Origin: Bacteroidota bacterium
GTDB taxonomy: Bacteria > Bacteroidota > Bacteroidia > Cytophagales > Cytophagaceae
Length of the DNA: 64,000 nucleotides
Reading direction: 5' to 3'
NCBI GenBank assembly: GCA_023458555.1
Contig: JAEWYS010000013.1
Coordinates: forward strand, 1 to 64,000
Both the position numbers and the translations under genes were made by a program. A model generated the notes under the pieces. It was not told the DNA's origin, ran no database searches, and saw nothing but the letters and a program-made list of their open reading frames with translations. The stretch's first letter is position 1; each line of letters starts with the position of its first letter. This document shows, piece by piece, positions 33,169 to 43,100 of the stretch.

Positions 33169-34458
33169 TCAGTGACTCAGAAGCATTTCCTGCTCCTTTC
33201 CGGAGACAGTCTTCAGGATATCCAGAAACGGCTTATTGGTAAAAGCCACCTGAAAATATTCTGTTTCGTATTCGCATTCTTTGCTTTTCATCATCTCCTG
33301 TGCATCATGCCACTTTTTGTCAAAATCATAGGTATGGCAGTTTTTCAGCTTATTGTAGTTAATAAAAGCCATTTGCTTCATGGCATCCGCATCCGGCATA
33401 CGTTTTTCTGTAAACTGGCTGATTGCTCTGCCCAGATCACCGTTTACCTGATTCAGAAGATCCGAAAAGACGCGAACCGATTCCATACAAGTGTTCATAC
33501 CCATTGCATAAAAAGGCGGCATGGCATGCGCAGCATCGCCCATCAACAGAATCTCATCCTTATAGTTCCATTGCGATGATCTGGCTTCATAGATATCTGA
33601 AACCGGATTGTCATTAAATTCCTTTATAAAATGATCCTTGTCTATATAGGAAAGGAAATGACAGTTCTTATCAATAAAATCGTACAGCTTATCCTTGTCT
33701 GTTATTCTCGCAAACTCACTGTTTCGGGTATAAAAAAGAGTTCCGTTAAATCCGTTTCTGCCATCCGGCAGCGCTACAAACAACAATTCAGACACATTCC
33801 ATATATGTACATAATTCGGATCAAGCACATAGTCTCCGTTGCGCGGCGGAATATACACTTCCTTAAAAAGGAAATCCAGCTTCTGCAATACAGACTCAAC
33901 CAGTCCGTAATTATTCATCTGTGTTCGGACGGCCGAAAAGGCTCCGTCACATCCAAACAGGTGGTTGTAGTAAACCGCTTTTTTCTTTCCGCTCTGAGAA
34001 TTAAAAAGAATCCTTTTTGCCTTGAAATTGATTGCTTCCAGATCGTGATTGAAGAAAAAATCCACATTGCCGCTTTCACGGCAGCACTCCATCAGAAATG
34101 AATTAAAATCTTTTCTGTTTATGGTATAAATTGCTTCTTTCATTTTGCCATACTCCTGATAAAAAACATTTCCGTCTTTCAGATGTACAGCTCTGCCATA
34201 TTTAGGCACCAGAATCGATTTGTAACGATCATAAACTTTCAGGTCCTTTAATGTATTTATTCCGCGTTCGGAAATAGACATTCCTACTGTGCGTTTCTTA
34301 TTCTCATATTCGTCCCGAAAGTCTTTTCTTTTGTCGTAAACGGCTACCTTAAAGCCTTTTTGTGCGAGATACAATGCAAGAGTACAACCGGTAATTCCTG
34401 CTCCATTAATGACAACCGGCACATTTCGTTCCGGTGTTTTTTCCAATCTATCCATCAT
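33169..34458 (-). CDS. FAD-dependent monooxygenase, kynurenine 3-monooxygenase-like
   Basis: The 429-residue protein has the three class A flavoprotein hydroxylase motifs: VVINGAGITGCTLALYLAQKG (FAD Rossmann, about 15-35), FGCDGAFSAVRT (DG motif, about 167-178) and EILLMGDAAHAMPPFYAMGMN (GD motif, about 300-321). Other segments (VGMSISERGINTL, FKEVYIPP and VHIW) resemble kynurenine 3-monooxygenase, although the typical PFFGQGMN is PFYAMGMN here. The reaction would be NAD(P)H- and O2-dependent ring hydroxylation. It is divergent from an NRPS gene 298 bp away, so it may make or tailor an aromatic building block instead of serving NAD synthesis. Confidence 0.85.
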   Translation of the reverse strand: MMDRLEKTPERNVPVVINGAGITGCTLALYLAQKGFKVAVYDKRKDFRDEYENKKRTVGMSISERGINTLKDLKVYDRYKSILVPKYGRAVHLKDGNVFYQEYGKMKEAIYTINRKDFNSFLMECCRESGNVDFFFNHDLEAINFKAKRILFNSQSGKKKAVYYNHLFGCDGAFSAVRTQMNNYGLVESVLQKLDFLFKEVYIPPRNGDYVLDPNYVHIWNVSELLFVALPDGRNGFNGTLFYTRNSEFARITDKDKLYDFIDKNCHFLSYIDKDHFIKEFNDNPVSDIYEARSSQWNYKDEILLMGDAAHAMPPFYAMGMNTCMESVRVFSDLLNQVNGDLGRAISQFTEKRMPDADAMKQMAFINYNKLKNCHTYDFDKKWHDAQEMMKSKECEYETEYFQVAFTNKPFLDILKTVSGKEQEMLLSH

Positions 34459-34756
34459 CTTCTACCAATTACCTATCTGGCTAACCGGCAGAAAATGTGA
34501 TTTGTTAAAAATTATTCTGTTCTCCCGGACCGGATAAGCTCAGGCCGCTCTCTGCCGGATAAAAGAAGCTGCTAAATGAACAAAACAACGAACAGACGGG
34601 TTTGGGTGACGTTTTCAGATGCTGGCAATTACAAAAACCTCACAGATACTATAACCTGTTGTATTTAAAAACATTTGGAAAATTGATTCTGTTATTTTTC
34701 CATGAGCCATTCAGGCATCCACGATTTTTCAATTGTGTAAATTTTAAAAGCTGATT

Positions 34757-37700
34757 ATGGAAAATTTACTTGTCCGACAAAAATTTACCTTATCCAAAAA
34801 GGTTTTCGAAGGATTTATTTTCAGGGGAGAAACACTTGATCAGAATGATCACAAAGCACAGCACCTCATATTACTTGCAGCATATATCATTCTTCTTAAG
34901 CGCTATACCGGAAACCGGCTGTTTCGCATCGGCTATTCGGACTTTGCCTTTCCCGGTGAACGGTACATAGAAGCAGAACTTTCAGATGACCTGAGCTGCT
35001 TCGAAGTAATAAACCTTCTCACTGATAAAATTAACCAGCCTGATCAGTCAATGAAAGACAGGGATCCGGACGAGTTTTTTCCTGTCTACTTTTCAATGTT
35101 TGAAAAGTTTAACGAGAGCCTGGATTATACCGATCTCAATGATCATCAGATTCGTCCTGAGAGTCATCTGGACAATTTTCAGTCTGCGCTCCAGATGTTT
35201 CACAATAAAAGCATATTCGGAGCCTGGATCCTTTGCAGGGCAAGTCATTTTGACTCAATTACCGTAGATCGTATGCGCGATCATTATCTGACGGTGCTCA
35301 ACGATCTTTTATCAAATCCGGAGAAAAGAATTCGTCAAGTAAATATCGTTTCTCCGGAGGAGCTGGATCTTATCTTCAATGAATGGCAGGGACAAACCAT
35401 TCATTTTCCTGATCATCAGTGTCTTCATGAACGCATCGGAGAGCAAGCCGGGAACACTCCGGAAGCCATAGCGCTGATCTGCAAAGACGAAGAGATTTCA
35501 TATAAAATACTGGAAGAAAAAGCGAATTATCTGGCCAGAGTGCTTCTTGACCGGGGCCTGAAACCGGGAGAAAGAGTCGGCCTCCTGATGGATCTGTCTA
35601 TTGATGCCGTGGCTGGCATGCTGGCAATACTCAAGGCTGGCGGTGTTTTTATTGCCATGGACCCGGCGCATCCGCTTAGCAGGCACCAGTTCATGATCAA
35701 TGACTGCAAGATTCGGTTTCTCCTGTCTGTCAGCAACACTCCCGGCAATGAGCTGTTTCCGGCAGACCAGACTATTCTGACAGACAGCCCGGAGCATAAG
35801 TATGGTCTTCTGAAGGAAAATACCGGTATCCGTACTGATCCGGCCGAAGCTGCCTATCTGATGTATACATCCGGATCTACCGGGGATCCTAAGGCGGTCA
35901 TGATTACACATCGCAATATTGTGCATAATCTCTATATAACCGTACAACGCTATGAGCTGAAAGAAGGTGAAAAAGTCCTGTCCATGAGCTCACTGTCTTT
36001 TGATACTTCCATTTCAAAATTGTTTTCTATCCTGACCGTAGGCGGAGCTGCAATTCTGCCAACGGGCGAAGATACTATGGAGGTGGAGAAACTGATCCGG
36101 CTGATGCAGAAGCACAAACCGGTGCTTTATCCTTCTACTCCGGCTATACTCCGGCTGATCAATCAGATCAACCCGGATCTGTCTTTTATACGGGTCATCA
36201 CGACCGGAGGAGAATCAGCCAGATATACGGATTTTGATAAAATCATAGAACAGGTCAAAATCATGAATATTTATGGTCCTACCGAAGCAACTGTTTCCTC
36301 GTCCAGCTATACCATACCAAGGCAGGATAGCGAAAGCACAGAAAGGATTCCTATAGGCAAGCCAAATCCCAATTGTGCTATTTATATTCTGGATGATCAT
36401 ATGCAGCCAGTACCTATCGGCACATTCGGCACGTTATATATTGGTGGAAAAGGTGTGACCAAAGGCTATCTTAATAATCCTGAGCTTACAGAGCAGAAGT
36501 TTGTTGCGAATCCTTTCAAACCAGGCGAAAAAATGTACAATTCGGGGGATATAGCCCGCTGGCTTCCCAACGGTTATATTGATTTTCTGGGGAGAAAGGA
36601 TAATCAGATAAAAATCAGGACATACAGGGTGGAAATCGAGGAAGTAGAAAAAATAATGAGCCGTTCTGAAATGCTTACTGATGCCAAAATTCTGGTAAAA
36701 GAAGAAGGAAACGGAGACAAATCAATGATCGCCTGTATTGTTCCAAAGGAAAAGGATGCATTTGTGGTGCAAAATCTGAAGAATTTCATGCAGCATCATC
36801 TTCCCGCTCCGGTAGTTCCGGGTGAATTTATTCTGCTCGATAAGCTTCCGGTCAATCGTAGCAATAAAATTGACACCAAAGCGCTGTTGCAGATCTATCT
36901 AGAAAAACAGCAGCAGGTTGCTACCCGACCCGCCGCCGGACTATACAAAAACAGAGTAGAAAAAGAAATCGCCGGTTTCTGGAAAACCAGACTGAATCGT
37001 TCTGTGATTGATCCGGATGAAAATCTCTTTCATATTGGCGGAAACTCTCTCAGTGTAATGCAGCTCAAGCTTCATATTCAACAGATTTTCCAGCTCGATA
37101 TTCCGGTCAAGGTCCTTTTTGACCATCAGACCACTGCAAGTCTGAGCGACTTCATTATCAGCCAGGCTCCAAATCCTGAGCAGTTACTCTCGGAACCGGC
37201 GGAAGAGACCATAAGCCGGACAGACAATGTCAGCGATAAACAGACAGAACCCTCTTTATCAGTTGCTTCACCTGCCAGAAAATGGAAAAAGCTTCTGCAA
37301 GTAAAACCGCCAAGGGTTGCCAGAATTAAAAAAGCGCTGGTGGCCAACAGAAACAAGCTTCCTCTTTCGTACCACGAAGAGCGTCTGTGGTTTCTGTACA
37401 AGTTTCAGAATGAAAAATGTATGTACAACATTCTGAAAGCATATACGCTGACCGGAAAACTAAATCTGACGCTACTGGAAGAAAGTCTCAACCAGGTAAT
37501 CAACCGCCATGAGAACCTTAGAAAAAGATTTTATGAACTCGATGGTGAAGTAGTCGCAGCATTGAGACCGCGTATACAGGTACGGCTTAACATCATTTGC
37601 GGACAGACCGATACTTCTGAAAATCTGTTTGAGGAAGAAATCAGCAAGGAGGCCGAAAAAGCATTTGATCTGTCAGGGGATATACTTGTAAGGGCTACGC

Positions 37701-40700
37701 TGATCTCCAGAAATGATTTTGAGCATCGCCTGATTCTTGCAACACACCACATTGTTGCCGATGGCTGGTCTTTCAATATTATTATGAAAGAGCTCCACAG
37801 CTTGTATTCTGCCAGCCGGAATAATGAAAAAATTGAACTGGAACCGCTCACCAAAGCATATACCAATTATACATTTCACTATAAGGCAATTCTCAACGAG
37901 GAGCTTATTACGAAACAGACCCTGTTCTGGAAAGAAAAGCTAAGCGGAAAAATTGAAAAACTCCGTCTGCCTTATGATCTGCCTGGCAGTTCTGAATCTT
38001 CCGGCAGGGGAGGACACGAGGAAGTGTGGATACCTGCCCCTCTTGCTGAAAGTCTTTTCGGGCTGGCCAAAGCCAAGGGAGTTACTCCGTTCATGGTTTA
38101 TCTCTGCGCTTTTCACGCCCTTCTTCACAAGTATACAGGACAGGATTTTGTACATACCGGTATTCCTATTGCGGACAGACAGCATGCTGCGACCCGTGAT
38201 CTGGTTGGTTTTTTTGTCAATACGCTGCTGATTCCTTCCCGATATGTGGCCGGATCAACTTTTGAAAACGCGCTGTCTTCTACCCGAACCGAAGTGCTGG
38301 AGGCTTTTGGCAACAAAGAGCTCCCCTATGATATACTGGCTGATATGCTGAACCGGGAGAGTGGGATAAAGGCAAGCGAACTCCTGCAGGTTATGTTTGA
38401 TTTTCAGAATATCAGCGAGCCAGTTACCCGAATGGGGGATATTGAGGTTGATGAAATCAGGCTGAAGAACTATTATTCCAAGTTTGACCTTACCGTTTCG
38501 GTGAGTCCGGAAAAAGATGGTCTTCTTTTGTATGCCGAATATAAAAAGGATCTGTTCAGCCCCGAAACCATCAGACATCTTCTGATGAGCTATCTCCGGT
38601 TGCTGGAACAAATAGGTAAGAACCCGTCCATTGACCCGGATACTGTTGAGCTAATATCGCCTGAAGAAAAACATCGTGTATTGTATGACTGGAACAATAC
38701 GCAACGAGCGATAGACGCTACCAGTATTAATGCCCTGTTTGAATATCAGGCATCAGTCCGCCCTGAGACGACTGCCCTGATCACGGAAAATGAACAGCTT
38801 ACCTATCGGCAAATCAACGAAAAATCAAACAAACTGGCTCACAAGCTGGTAGCTTCCGGTCTGAAAATGGATGAAATGGTCGGACTGCTTATGGAAGAAT
38901 CGGCTGATGCCATCATAGCCCAGATTGCCATACTGAAAGCCGGCGGAGCGTTTGTTCCTCTCGACCCTGCCAATCCTGCCGATCGTCTTGAACACATGAT
39001 CCGGCAATGTGAAATACGGCATATCATAACGCATGAAAGCTATCTCAATCAGCTGGTGAACGGAGACTTTGTATACTACACAATGGATACTCCCGGGTAT
39101 TTAACCGGCCGTAACATACACAATCCAGACAGGAACCCGACCCGGTCCAGTCTGGCTTATGTAATGTTTACCTCAGGCTCAACAGGTCTTCCCAAAGCGG
39201 TCGGAGTAGAGCATCTTGGGGTTTTACGTCTGGTAGTTAATACCAATTATGTACCTCTGGATGATTCATGCCGGATTCTAAAAACAGGCGCCTTCTCGTT
39301 TGATGCATCTACCTTTGAAATATGGGGAGCTTTGCTTAATGGCGGAAGATTGTATCTGTATTCCAAAGACAAGCTGCTGGATTATACTTTTGTCAGAGAA
39401 AAAATAGCCGAACACGGTATTACACATGCCTGGTTCACCTCTTCCTGGTTTAACCAGCTGGTGGATCTTGACAAGACAATCTTTGGTCCGCTGCGTTACC
39501 TTCTGACCGGAGGAGACAAGTTATCAGCCAGGCATGTAAACAAAGTTCGCAAAGCACTGCCGGATCTGAAACTCATCAATGGCTATGGTCCGACAGAGAA
39601 TACTACATTCTCTCTGACTTTTCCGGTTGAAGAAGATTATGAAGATACTATTCCGATCGGAAGACCGATTGCCAATTCTACGGTGTATGTTCTGGATAAA
39701 AAGCGACAACCAGTGCCGGTGGGCGTTCAGGGAGAATTGTATGTAGGAGGCGACGGAGTTGCCAGGGGTTATATCAACGATCCGGACATGACCCAAAACC
39801 GCTTTATGGCGGATCCGTTCCGCCCGGGAGCAAGAATGTACAAAACAGGTGATCTGGGCAAATGGCTGAGAAGCGGAGTAGTCGAGTTTATCGGGAGAAA
39901 CGACAATCAGGTAAAAATAAGAGGTTTCCGGATCGAGCCGGGAGAAATAGAAAGTGCGATTATCTCACATCCTCAGGTAGAGGATGCCGCTGTCATTGTC
40001 AAAGATATCAACGGAGAAAAACAACTTGTTGCATTCTACAAAAGCAGGGAAGAAATCGGATTTGATGATTTGTATCGTCATCTGAGAGCAACTCTTACTG
40101 AGGTAATGATACCGGGTAGCTTTACCAGAATAAACGAAATTCCTCTGACCCAAAACGGTAAGACTGACCGGAAGAAATTGTCGACTATGATCACAAATGA
40201 AGTCCAATCAGTCTCCATGGTACCTCCGGCCAATCCGGTCGAGAGCAAGCTGGCTGCAATTTTCGCAGAAATACTGGGCAAGGCCCGGGTAGGAGCTACG
40301 GACAATTTCTTTCATTCGGGAGGACATTCTCTGCTGGCAACCCGGCTCATGGCCCGCATCGAAAAAGCATTTAACAAGGAGCTTCCTCTGTCTCTGCTTT
40401 TCCAGGCTCCGACTGTAAGAGAACTTTCTGCTATTATTATGGGACCGGAGTTTAACAGCGTCGGACTTGTTCCGATTCAGCCGAAGGGAAACCGAACGCC
40501 AATATTCCTTCTTCCCGGCTACCTCTTTTACTACAATCTAAGCAAGGTTCTGGGAAGCAGTCAGCCCCTTTATGGTTTTGAGCCTATTGCAAAGTTTAAG
40601 ACAGAAGATATTGCCAGGCATTACATAAAGCAGATCCGGGAAATCCAACCCGAAGGACCATATTTCATCGGAGGATACTGTGCAAGCGGAATACTGGCTT

Positions 40701-41182
40701 TTGAAATGGCACGTCAGCTAAAAGAAGCAGGGCAGGAGCCTGGCTGGCTGGCACTGTTTGAAGTATACACTCCGGAAGCAACTGTTGCCAAAGCTTCCGG
40801 GCAATATCTCAGTGATAAGCTCACCTACTGGAAAGCCGGGTTTATGTCCAGTTCGCTGAAGGGCAAATACAAGCTGGTTACTACGGAGTCAGCCAAACTG
40901 TTTAATTACTTTTTCAAGAATACTTTCCGGAAGATTCTGAATGATTATACAATTAAGCCATATGACGGAAAGATGCTTCTTTTCAAGTCGAAAGACGGTA
41001 TGGTTGGCTCTACAGGAGATCAGTATATGGGATGGAGCAAATACTGCCCGGTTGAGAACATAAGCCTTATTGAAGTGCCCGGAGATCACAATACGATATT
41101 TAAGGATCCGAATGTAAGGGTGATTGCCGAAAAGCTGAAAGAATGTATGGATCAGGTGCATGGACAAGCCAAAGTGCAATAA
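34757..41182 (+). CDS. Two-module non-ribosomal peptide synthetase (partial C)-A-T-C-A-T-TE
   Basis: The 2141-residue protein has these approximate domains. Residues 1-205 are a C-domain C-terminal half lacking HHxxxDG. A1 spans 225-715 (MYTSGSTGDPKA at about 369). T1 is at 735-805 (FHIGGNSLSVMQ). A full C domain spans 865-1290 (THHIVADGWS at about 997). A2 spans 1310-1795 (FTSGSTGLPKA). T2 is at 1815-1885 (FHSGGHSLLATR). TE spans 1905-2141. Residues lining the A2 pocket, aligned by eye, read D-A-F-W-L-G-G-T-F-(K), a valine-type code. A1 reads D-T-S-Y-I-T-I-V-S-(K), which I cannot match. The TE nucleophile motif is GGYCASG, so Cys replaces Ser; a His in PGDHNTIF is present. The product is probably a dipeptide X-Val or a derivative. 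No phosphopantetheinyl transferase gene is in view. The 298-bp upstream gap probably holds both divergent promoters. Confidence 0.95.
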   Translation: MENLLVRQKFTLSKKVFEGFIFRGETLDQNDHKAQHLILLAAYIILLKRYTGNRLFRIGYSDFAFPGERYIEAELSDDLSCFEVINLLTDKINQPDQSMKDRDPDEFFPVYFSMFEKFNESLDYTDLNDHQIRPESHLDNFQSALQMFHNKSIFGAWILCRASHFDSITVDRMRDHYLTVLNDLLSNPEKRIRQVNIVSPEELDLIFNEWQGQTIHFPDHQCLHERIGEQAGNTPEAIALICKDEEISYKILEEKANYLARVLLDRGLKPGERVGLLMDLSIDAVAGMLAILKAGGVFIAMDPAHPLSRHQFMINDCKIRFLLSVSNTPGNELFPADQTILTDSPEHKYGLLKENTGIRTDPAEAAYLMYTSGSTGDPKAVMITHRNIVHNLYITVQRYELKEGEKVLSMSSLSFDTSISKLFSILTVGGAAILPTGEDTMEVEKLIRLMQKHKPVLYPSTPAILRLINQINPDLSFIRVITTGGESARYTDFDKIIEQVKIMNIYGPTEATVSSSSYTIPRQDSESTERIPIGKPNPNCAIYILDDHMQPVPIGTFGTLYIGGKGVTKGYLNNPELTEQKFVANPFKPGEKMYNSGDIARWLPNGYIDFLGRKDNQIKIRTYRVEIEEVEKIMSRSEMLTDAKILVKEEGNGDKSMIACIVPKEKDAFVVQNLKNFMQHHLPAPVVPGEFILLDKLPVNRSNKIDTKALLQIYLEKQQQVATRPAAGLYKNRVEKEIAGFWKTRLNRSVIDPDENLFHIGGNSLSVMQLKLHIQQIFQLDIPVKVLFDHQTTASLSDFIISQAPNPEQLLSEPAEETISRTDNVSDKQTEPSLSVASPARKWKKLLQVKPPRVARIKKALVANRNKLPLSYHEERLWFLYKFQNEKCMYNILKAYTLTGKLNLTLLEESLNQVINRHENLRKRFYELDGEVVAALRPRIQVRLNIICGQTDTSENLFEEEISKEAEKAFDLSGDILVRATLISRNDFEHRLILATHHIVADGWSFNIIMKELHSLYSASRNNEKIELEPLTKAYTNYTFHYKAILNEELITKQTLFWKEKLSGKIEKLRLPYDLPGSSESSGRGGHEEVWIPAPLAESLFGLAKAKGVTPFMVYLCAFHALLHKYTGQDFVHTGIPIADRQHAATRDLVGFFVNTLLIPSRYVAGSTFENALSSTRTEVLEAFGNKELPYDILADMLNRESGIKASELLQVMFDFQNISEPVTRMGDIEVDEIRLKNYYSKFDLTVSVSPEKDGLLLYAEYKKDLFSPETIRHLLMSYLRLLEQIGKNPSIDPDTVELISPEEKHRVLYDWNNTQRAIDATSINALFEYQASVRPETTALITENEQLTYRQINEKSNKLAHKLVASGLKMDEMVGLLMEESADAIIAQIAILKAGGAFVPLDPANPADRLEHMIRQCEIRHIITHESYLNQLVNGDFVYYTMDTPGYLTGRNIHNPDRNPTRSSLAYVMFTSGSTGLPKAVGVEHLGVLRLVVNTNYVPLDDSCRILKTGAFSFDASTFEIWGALLNGGRLYLYSKDKLLDYTFVREKIAEHGITHAWFTSSWFNQLVDLDKTIFGPLRYLLTGGDKLSARHVNKVRKALPDLKLINGYGPTENTTFSLTFPVEEDYEDTIPIGRPIANSTVYVLDKKRQPVPVGVQGELYVGGDGVARGYINDPDMTQNRFMADPFRPGARMYKTGDLGKWLRSGVVEFIGRNDNQVKIRGFRIEPGEIESAIISHPQVEDAAVIVKDINGEKQLVAFYKSREEIGFDDLYRHLRATLTEVMIPGSFTRINEIPLTQNGKTDRKKLSTMITNEVQSVSMVPPANPVESKLAAIFAEILGKARVGATDNFFHSGGHSLLATRLMARIEKAFNKELPLSLLFQAPTVRELSAIIMGPEFNSVGLVPIQPKGNRTPIFLLPGYLFYYNLSKVLGSSQPLYGFEPIAKFKTEDIARHYIKQIREIQPEGPYFIGGYCASGILAFEMARQLKEAGQEPGWLALFEVYTPEATVAKASGQYLSDKLTYWKAGFMSSSLKGKYKLVTTESAKLFNYFFKNTFRKILNDYTIKPYDGKMLLFKSKDGMVGSTGDQYMGWSKYCPVENISLIEVPGDHNTIFKDPNVRVIAEKLKECMDQVHGQAKVQ

Positions 41183-41200
41183 ATACCATTATTACAATGA

Positions 41201-41229
41201 AAAAGGCTGCCGTTGATACAGCCTTTTCT
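41201..41229 (+). terminator. Rho-independent terminator after the NRPS gene
   Basis: Stem AAAAGGCTG (41201-41209) pairs with CAGCCTTTT (41219-41227), ending in TTTTCTTT. Confidence 0.9.
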
Positions 41230-41250
41230 TTCCATTTATAGCAAAAGCTA

Positions 41251-41289
41251 TAAAAGCAGAATAGACTCCCTTTCGGGAATCTATTCTGC
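41251..41289 (-). terminator. Long hairpin terminator of the GyrI-like gene
   Basis: Arms GCAGAATAGA (41256-41265) and TCTATTCTGC (41280-41289) pair perfectly, with an inner CCC-TTTC-GGG. On the minus strand the hairpin is followed by TTTTATAG. It faces the NRPS terminator, so transcription is blocked from both sides. Confidence 0.85.
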
Positions 41290-41315
41290 CAACTTACAAA
41301 GTGATGTTTTATCCT

Positions 41316-41792
41316 CTATGAATCCAGAATACAATAAATATTGGTTTTCCAGTTATTGAGATCTGTTTCCGTCTGAGGATTCCCAAGATACTCCTCGATA
41401 AAAAAGTTCCGCTGCAGATTATGTTTTTTAAGAAACTGATCCATAGCTTCATAAGCAGGTTTTATATCTTCAAAAAAACCCCTATGAGAAGTACTAAGAA
41501 CCTTTCCTCCAACCATAAGTACATCGTAACCACTATCCACCGATACAGCATCTTCACATAATATGGCAGCAGCCACATCGGTCTCTTCGGCTTCCTGATC
41601 CACTGAATAGATCATGGCAAAAGGGATCCCATTCGAACATAAGGACAGATCATTAAGTTTTCGTAAAATTCTGGAGCAGTTATCTTCTATAAAATCTCCC
41701 AGTTTTTCATTTCTAACAACGCTTCTGACACACATAAAAGTTCTTGGTTCCCACAAAGCCTCTTTCACCTTGTACCTGGAATATACTTCCAT
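41316..41792 (-). CDS. GyrI-like small-molecule-binding domain protein
   Basis: The 158-residue protein resembles the GyrI-like/AraC effector-binding fold. A duplicated beta-alpha-beta-beta pattern is suggested by FMCVRSVVRNEKLGDFIEDNCSRILRKL, PFAMIYSVDQEAEETDVAAAILC and VLSTSHRGFFEDIKPAYEAMDQFLKKHN, with EEYLGNPQTE near the end. No DNA-binding domain is attached. Such stand-alone domains bind hydrophobic or drug-like ligands and some hydrolyse them. Being next to the NRPS, separated by two terminators, may be chance. Confidence 0.8.
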   Translation of the reverse strand: MEVYSRYKVKEALWEPRTFMCVRSVVRNEKLGDFIEDNCSRILRKLNDLSLCSNGIPFAMIYSVDQEAEETDVAAAILCEDAVSVDSGYDVLMVGGKVLSTSHRGFFEDIKPAYEAMDQFLKKHNLQRNFFIEEYLGNPQTETDLNNWKTNIYCILDS

Positions 41793-41957
41793 CCCTACCT
41801 CCTATCTTCAAAGTACGTTACGTTAAAAATATAACTCATTCATATTCCCATAAGTTAACAACCTGACAAAAAAGCATAATAAACAGATAGTTAGATCACT
41901 ATTTACAACCATATAGCCTTCCGGGAAGTTGTCTTACAGAGGGAAGGAATGTGAGCT

Positions 41958-42173
41958 ATGGTAATACGAAAAGGCACAAGAGTAAAATGGCGATATGGTA
42001 AATCGTTTGGCAGAGGCCGGGTAGAAGCAACCTACCATCGCAAAATAACCCGAACAATAAAGGGAGCCGAAATTACCCGTTACGGACAAAAAGACAATAA
42101 AGCTTTACTTATTAAAAGTGATAACGGAAGTGAAGTGCTGAAACTGGAAAATGAAGTCGAACGGGAAGAGTAA
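41958..42173 (+). CDS. TUDOR-like HVA1-family small protein (DUF2945)
   Basis: The 71-residue protein reads MVIRKGTRVKWRYGKSFGRGRVEATYHRKI, then TRTIKGAEITRYGQKDNKALLIKSDNGSEVLKL. This matches the hypervirulence-associated TUDOR domain family (G-x-x-V-x-W-x-x-G, I-x-G-x-x-I-x-R and D-N-P/K-A). The family is widespread and its role is not known. It stands alone, with a terminator directly after it. Length is normal. Confidence 0.88.
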   Translation: MVIRKGTRVKWRYGKSFGRGRVEATYHRKITRTIKGAEITRYGQKDNKALLIKSDNGSEVLKLENEVEREE

Positions 42174-42191
42174 TCACAGGGAGAGTAATAG

Positions 42192-42217
42192 AAAAACCCT
42201 CCCTGGAGGGTTTTTTC
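42192..42217. terminator. Bidirectional terminator between convergent genes
   Basis: AAAAACCCTCC-CT-GGAGGGTTTTTT forms a symmetric hairpin with A-run on one side and T-run on the other. It can end transcripts from both the TUDOR gene and the Lys-rich gene. Confidence 0.92.
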
Positions 42218-42736
42218 TTATTTTACCAGCGACAAGGCTTTAATCAGCTGTTCCCGGTTCATCTTGCTTCTTCCTTCGATACCGGCAGCACGTGCATGCT
42301 TCAGCAATTCTGCTTTGGACTTATCCTTTATATCCCCGAGTTTGATTTTAATCAGCTTGGCTGAAATCGGCTTACGGTTGGTCTCCTTGATTTTGTTCAG
42401 TGCAGAGGCATTCAGTTTTCCATTCTTTTTAGTTTCTGTAGGTTTTGAAGCGGCTCTGGATGCCTGTGCTTTCTGAGGGGATTTGGATGAGCCGATTTTT
42501 GATGCAGCAAGCCCGGAAGGTTTCTTATTGGTATTGGTTCTGCCGGCAAGCTTCGCAGAAGCTTTTGCTTCAGGTTTTGAAGCAGGCCTGGTTTTTGATC
42601 CGGGGCCGCTCTTGGCACTGCTTTTGCTTACAATGGCTTTCGAAGATTTTAACCTTTTTATGGACTCAGATTTCTTGATATCTTTTCTGGATGCTGGCTT
42701 TTGCGATTTCTTCTTATCTGTTTTTGTTGTTGCCAT
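42218..42736 (-). CDS. Lys/Ala/Ser-rich histone-H1-like protein with Rho_N-type C-terminal domain
   Basis: In this 172-residue protein the first about 120 residues are low-complexity and basic (many K-x-x-K, S-K-S and P-A-S-K units) and probably disordered. The last about 38 residues, DIKDKSKAELLKHARAAGIEGRSKMNREQLIKALS, form a Rho N-terminal/SAP-like helix-turn-helix that binds nucleic acid. The layout resembles bacterial H1-like chromatin or RNA-binding proteins. The role is inferred from composition. It converges on the TUDOR gene. Confidence 0.82.
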   Translation of the reverse strand: MATTKTDKKKSQKPASRKDIKKSESIKRLKSSKAIVSKSSAKSGPGSKTRPASKPEAKASAKLAGRTNTNKKPSGLAASKIGSSKSPQKAQASRAASKPTETKKNGKLNASALNKIKETNRKPISAKLIKIKLGDIKDKSKAELLKHARAAGIEGRSKMNREQLIKALSLVK

Positions 42737-43100
42737 AACTATTGAGGATTTGATTTTATCAATATTCTTATTAACTGTTATACATGCATTTGTGTTAACA
42801 AAAAAGAGAAATCTGCCGAAAATACATGTGATTATAAGAAAGTTATGAATAAAAATATTTAATCATTCTCCTATTACCCCGACGGGGCATCTATCCGGGA
42901 AGAGGAACTATTTACAAATCCGGGCTGTTTCGAGACAGAAAAACCAGAGCTATTGAAAACAAAGTAAAGAAATGATTATTAAATAACTAAATCCGTGTTA
43001 AGAAGTAAAATTCATAACAAATATGAGAAATATTCATGTATTTTAGTGCTTTCTTGATACTTTTGCAACAATAGGAGTAATCATCATCAGATAAGAATTA
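42737..43100. other. Non-coding stretch between divergent genes
   Basis: No gene is seen. TACTTTTG at 43058-43065 fits the -7 consensus TAnnTTTG and could drive the 115-aa gene at 43101, but no clear TTG element stands 19-21 bp upstream. A short CCCCGaCGGGG dyad lies near 42877-42888. Confidence 0.4.

Noticed and set aside
42771..42800. TTAACT...TTAACA upstream of the Lys-rich gene as a pho box
   Set aside because: The spacing is 24 bp, not a multiple of 11, and no -7 element follows at 10 bp.
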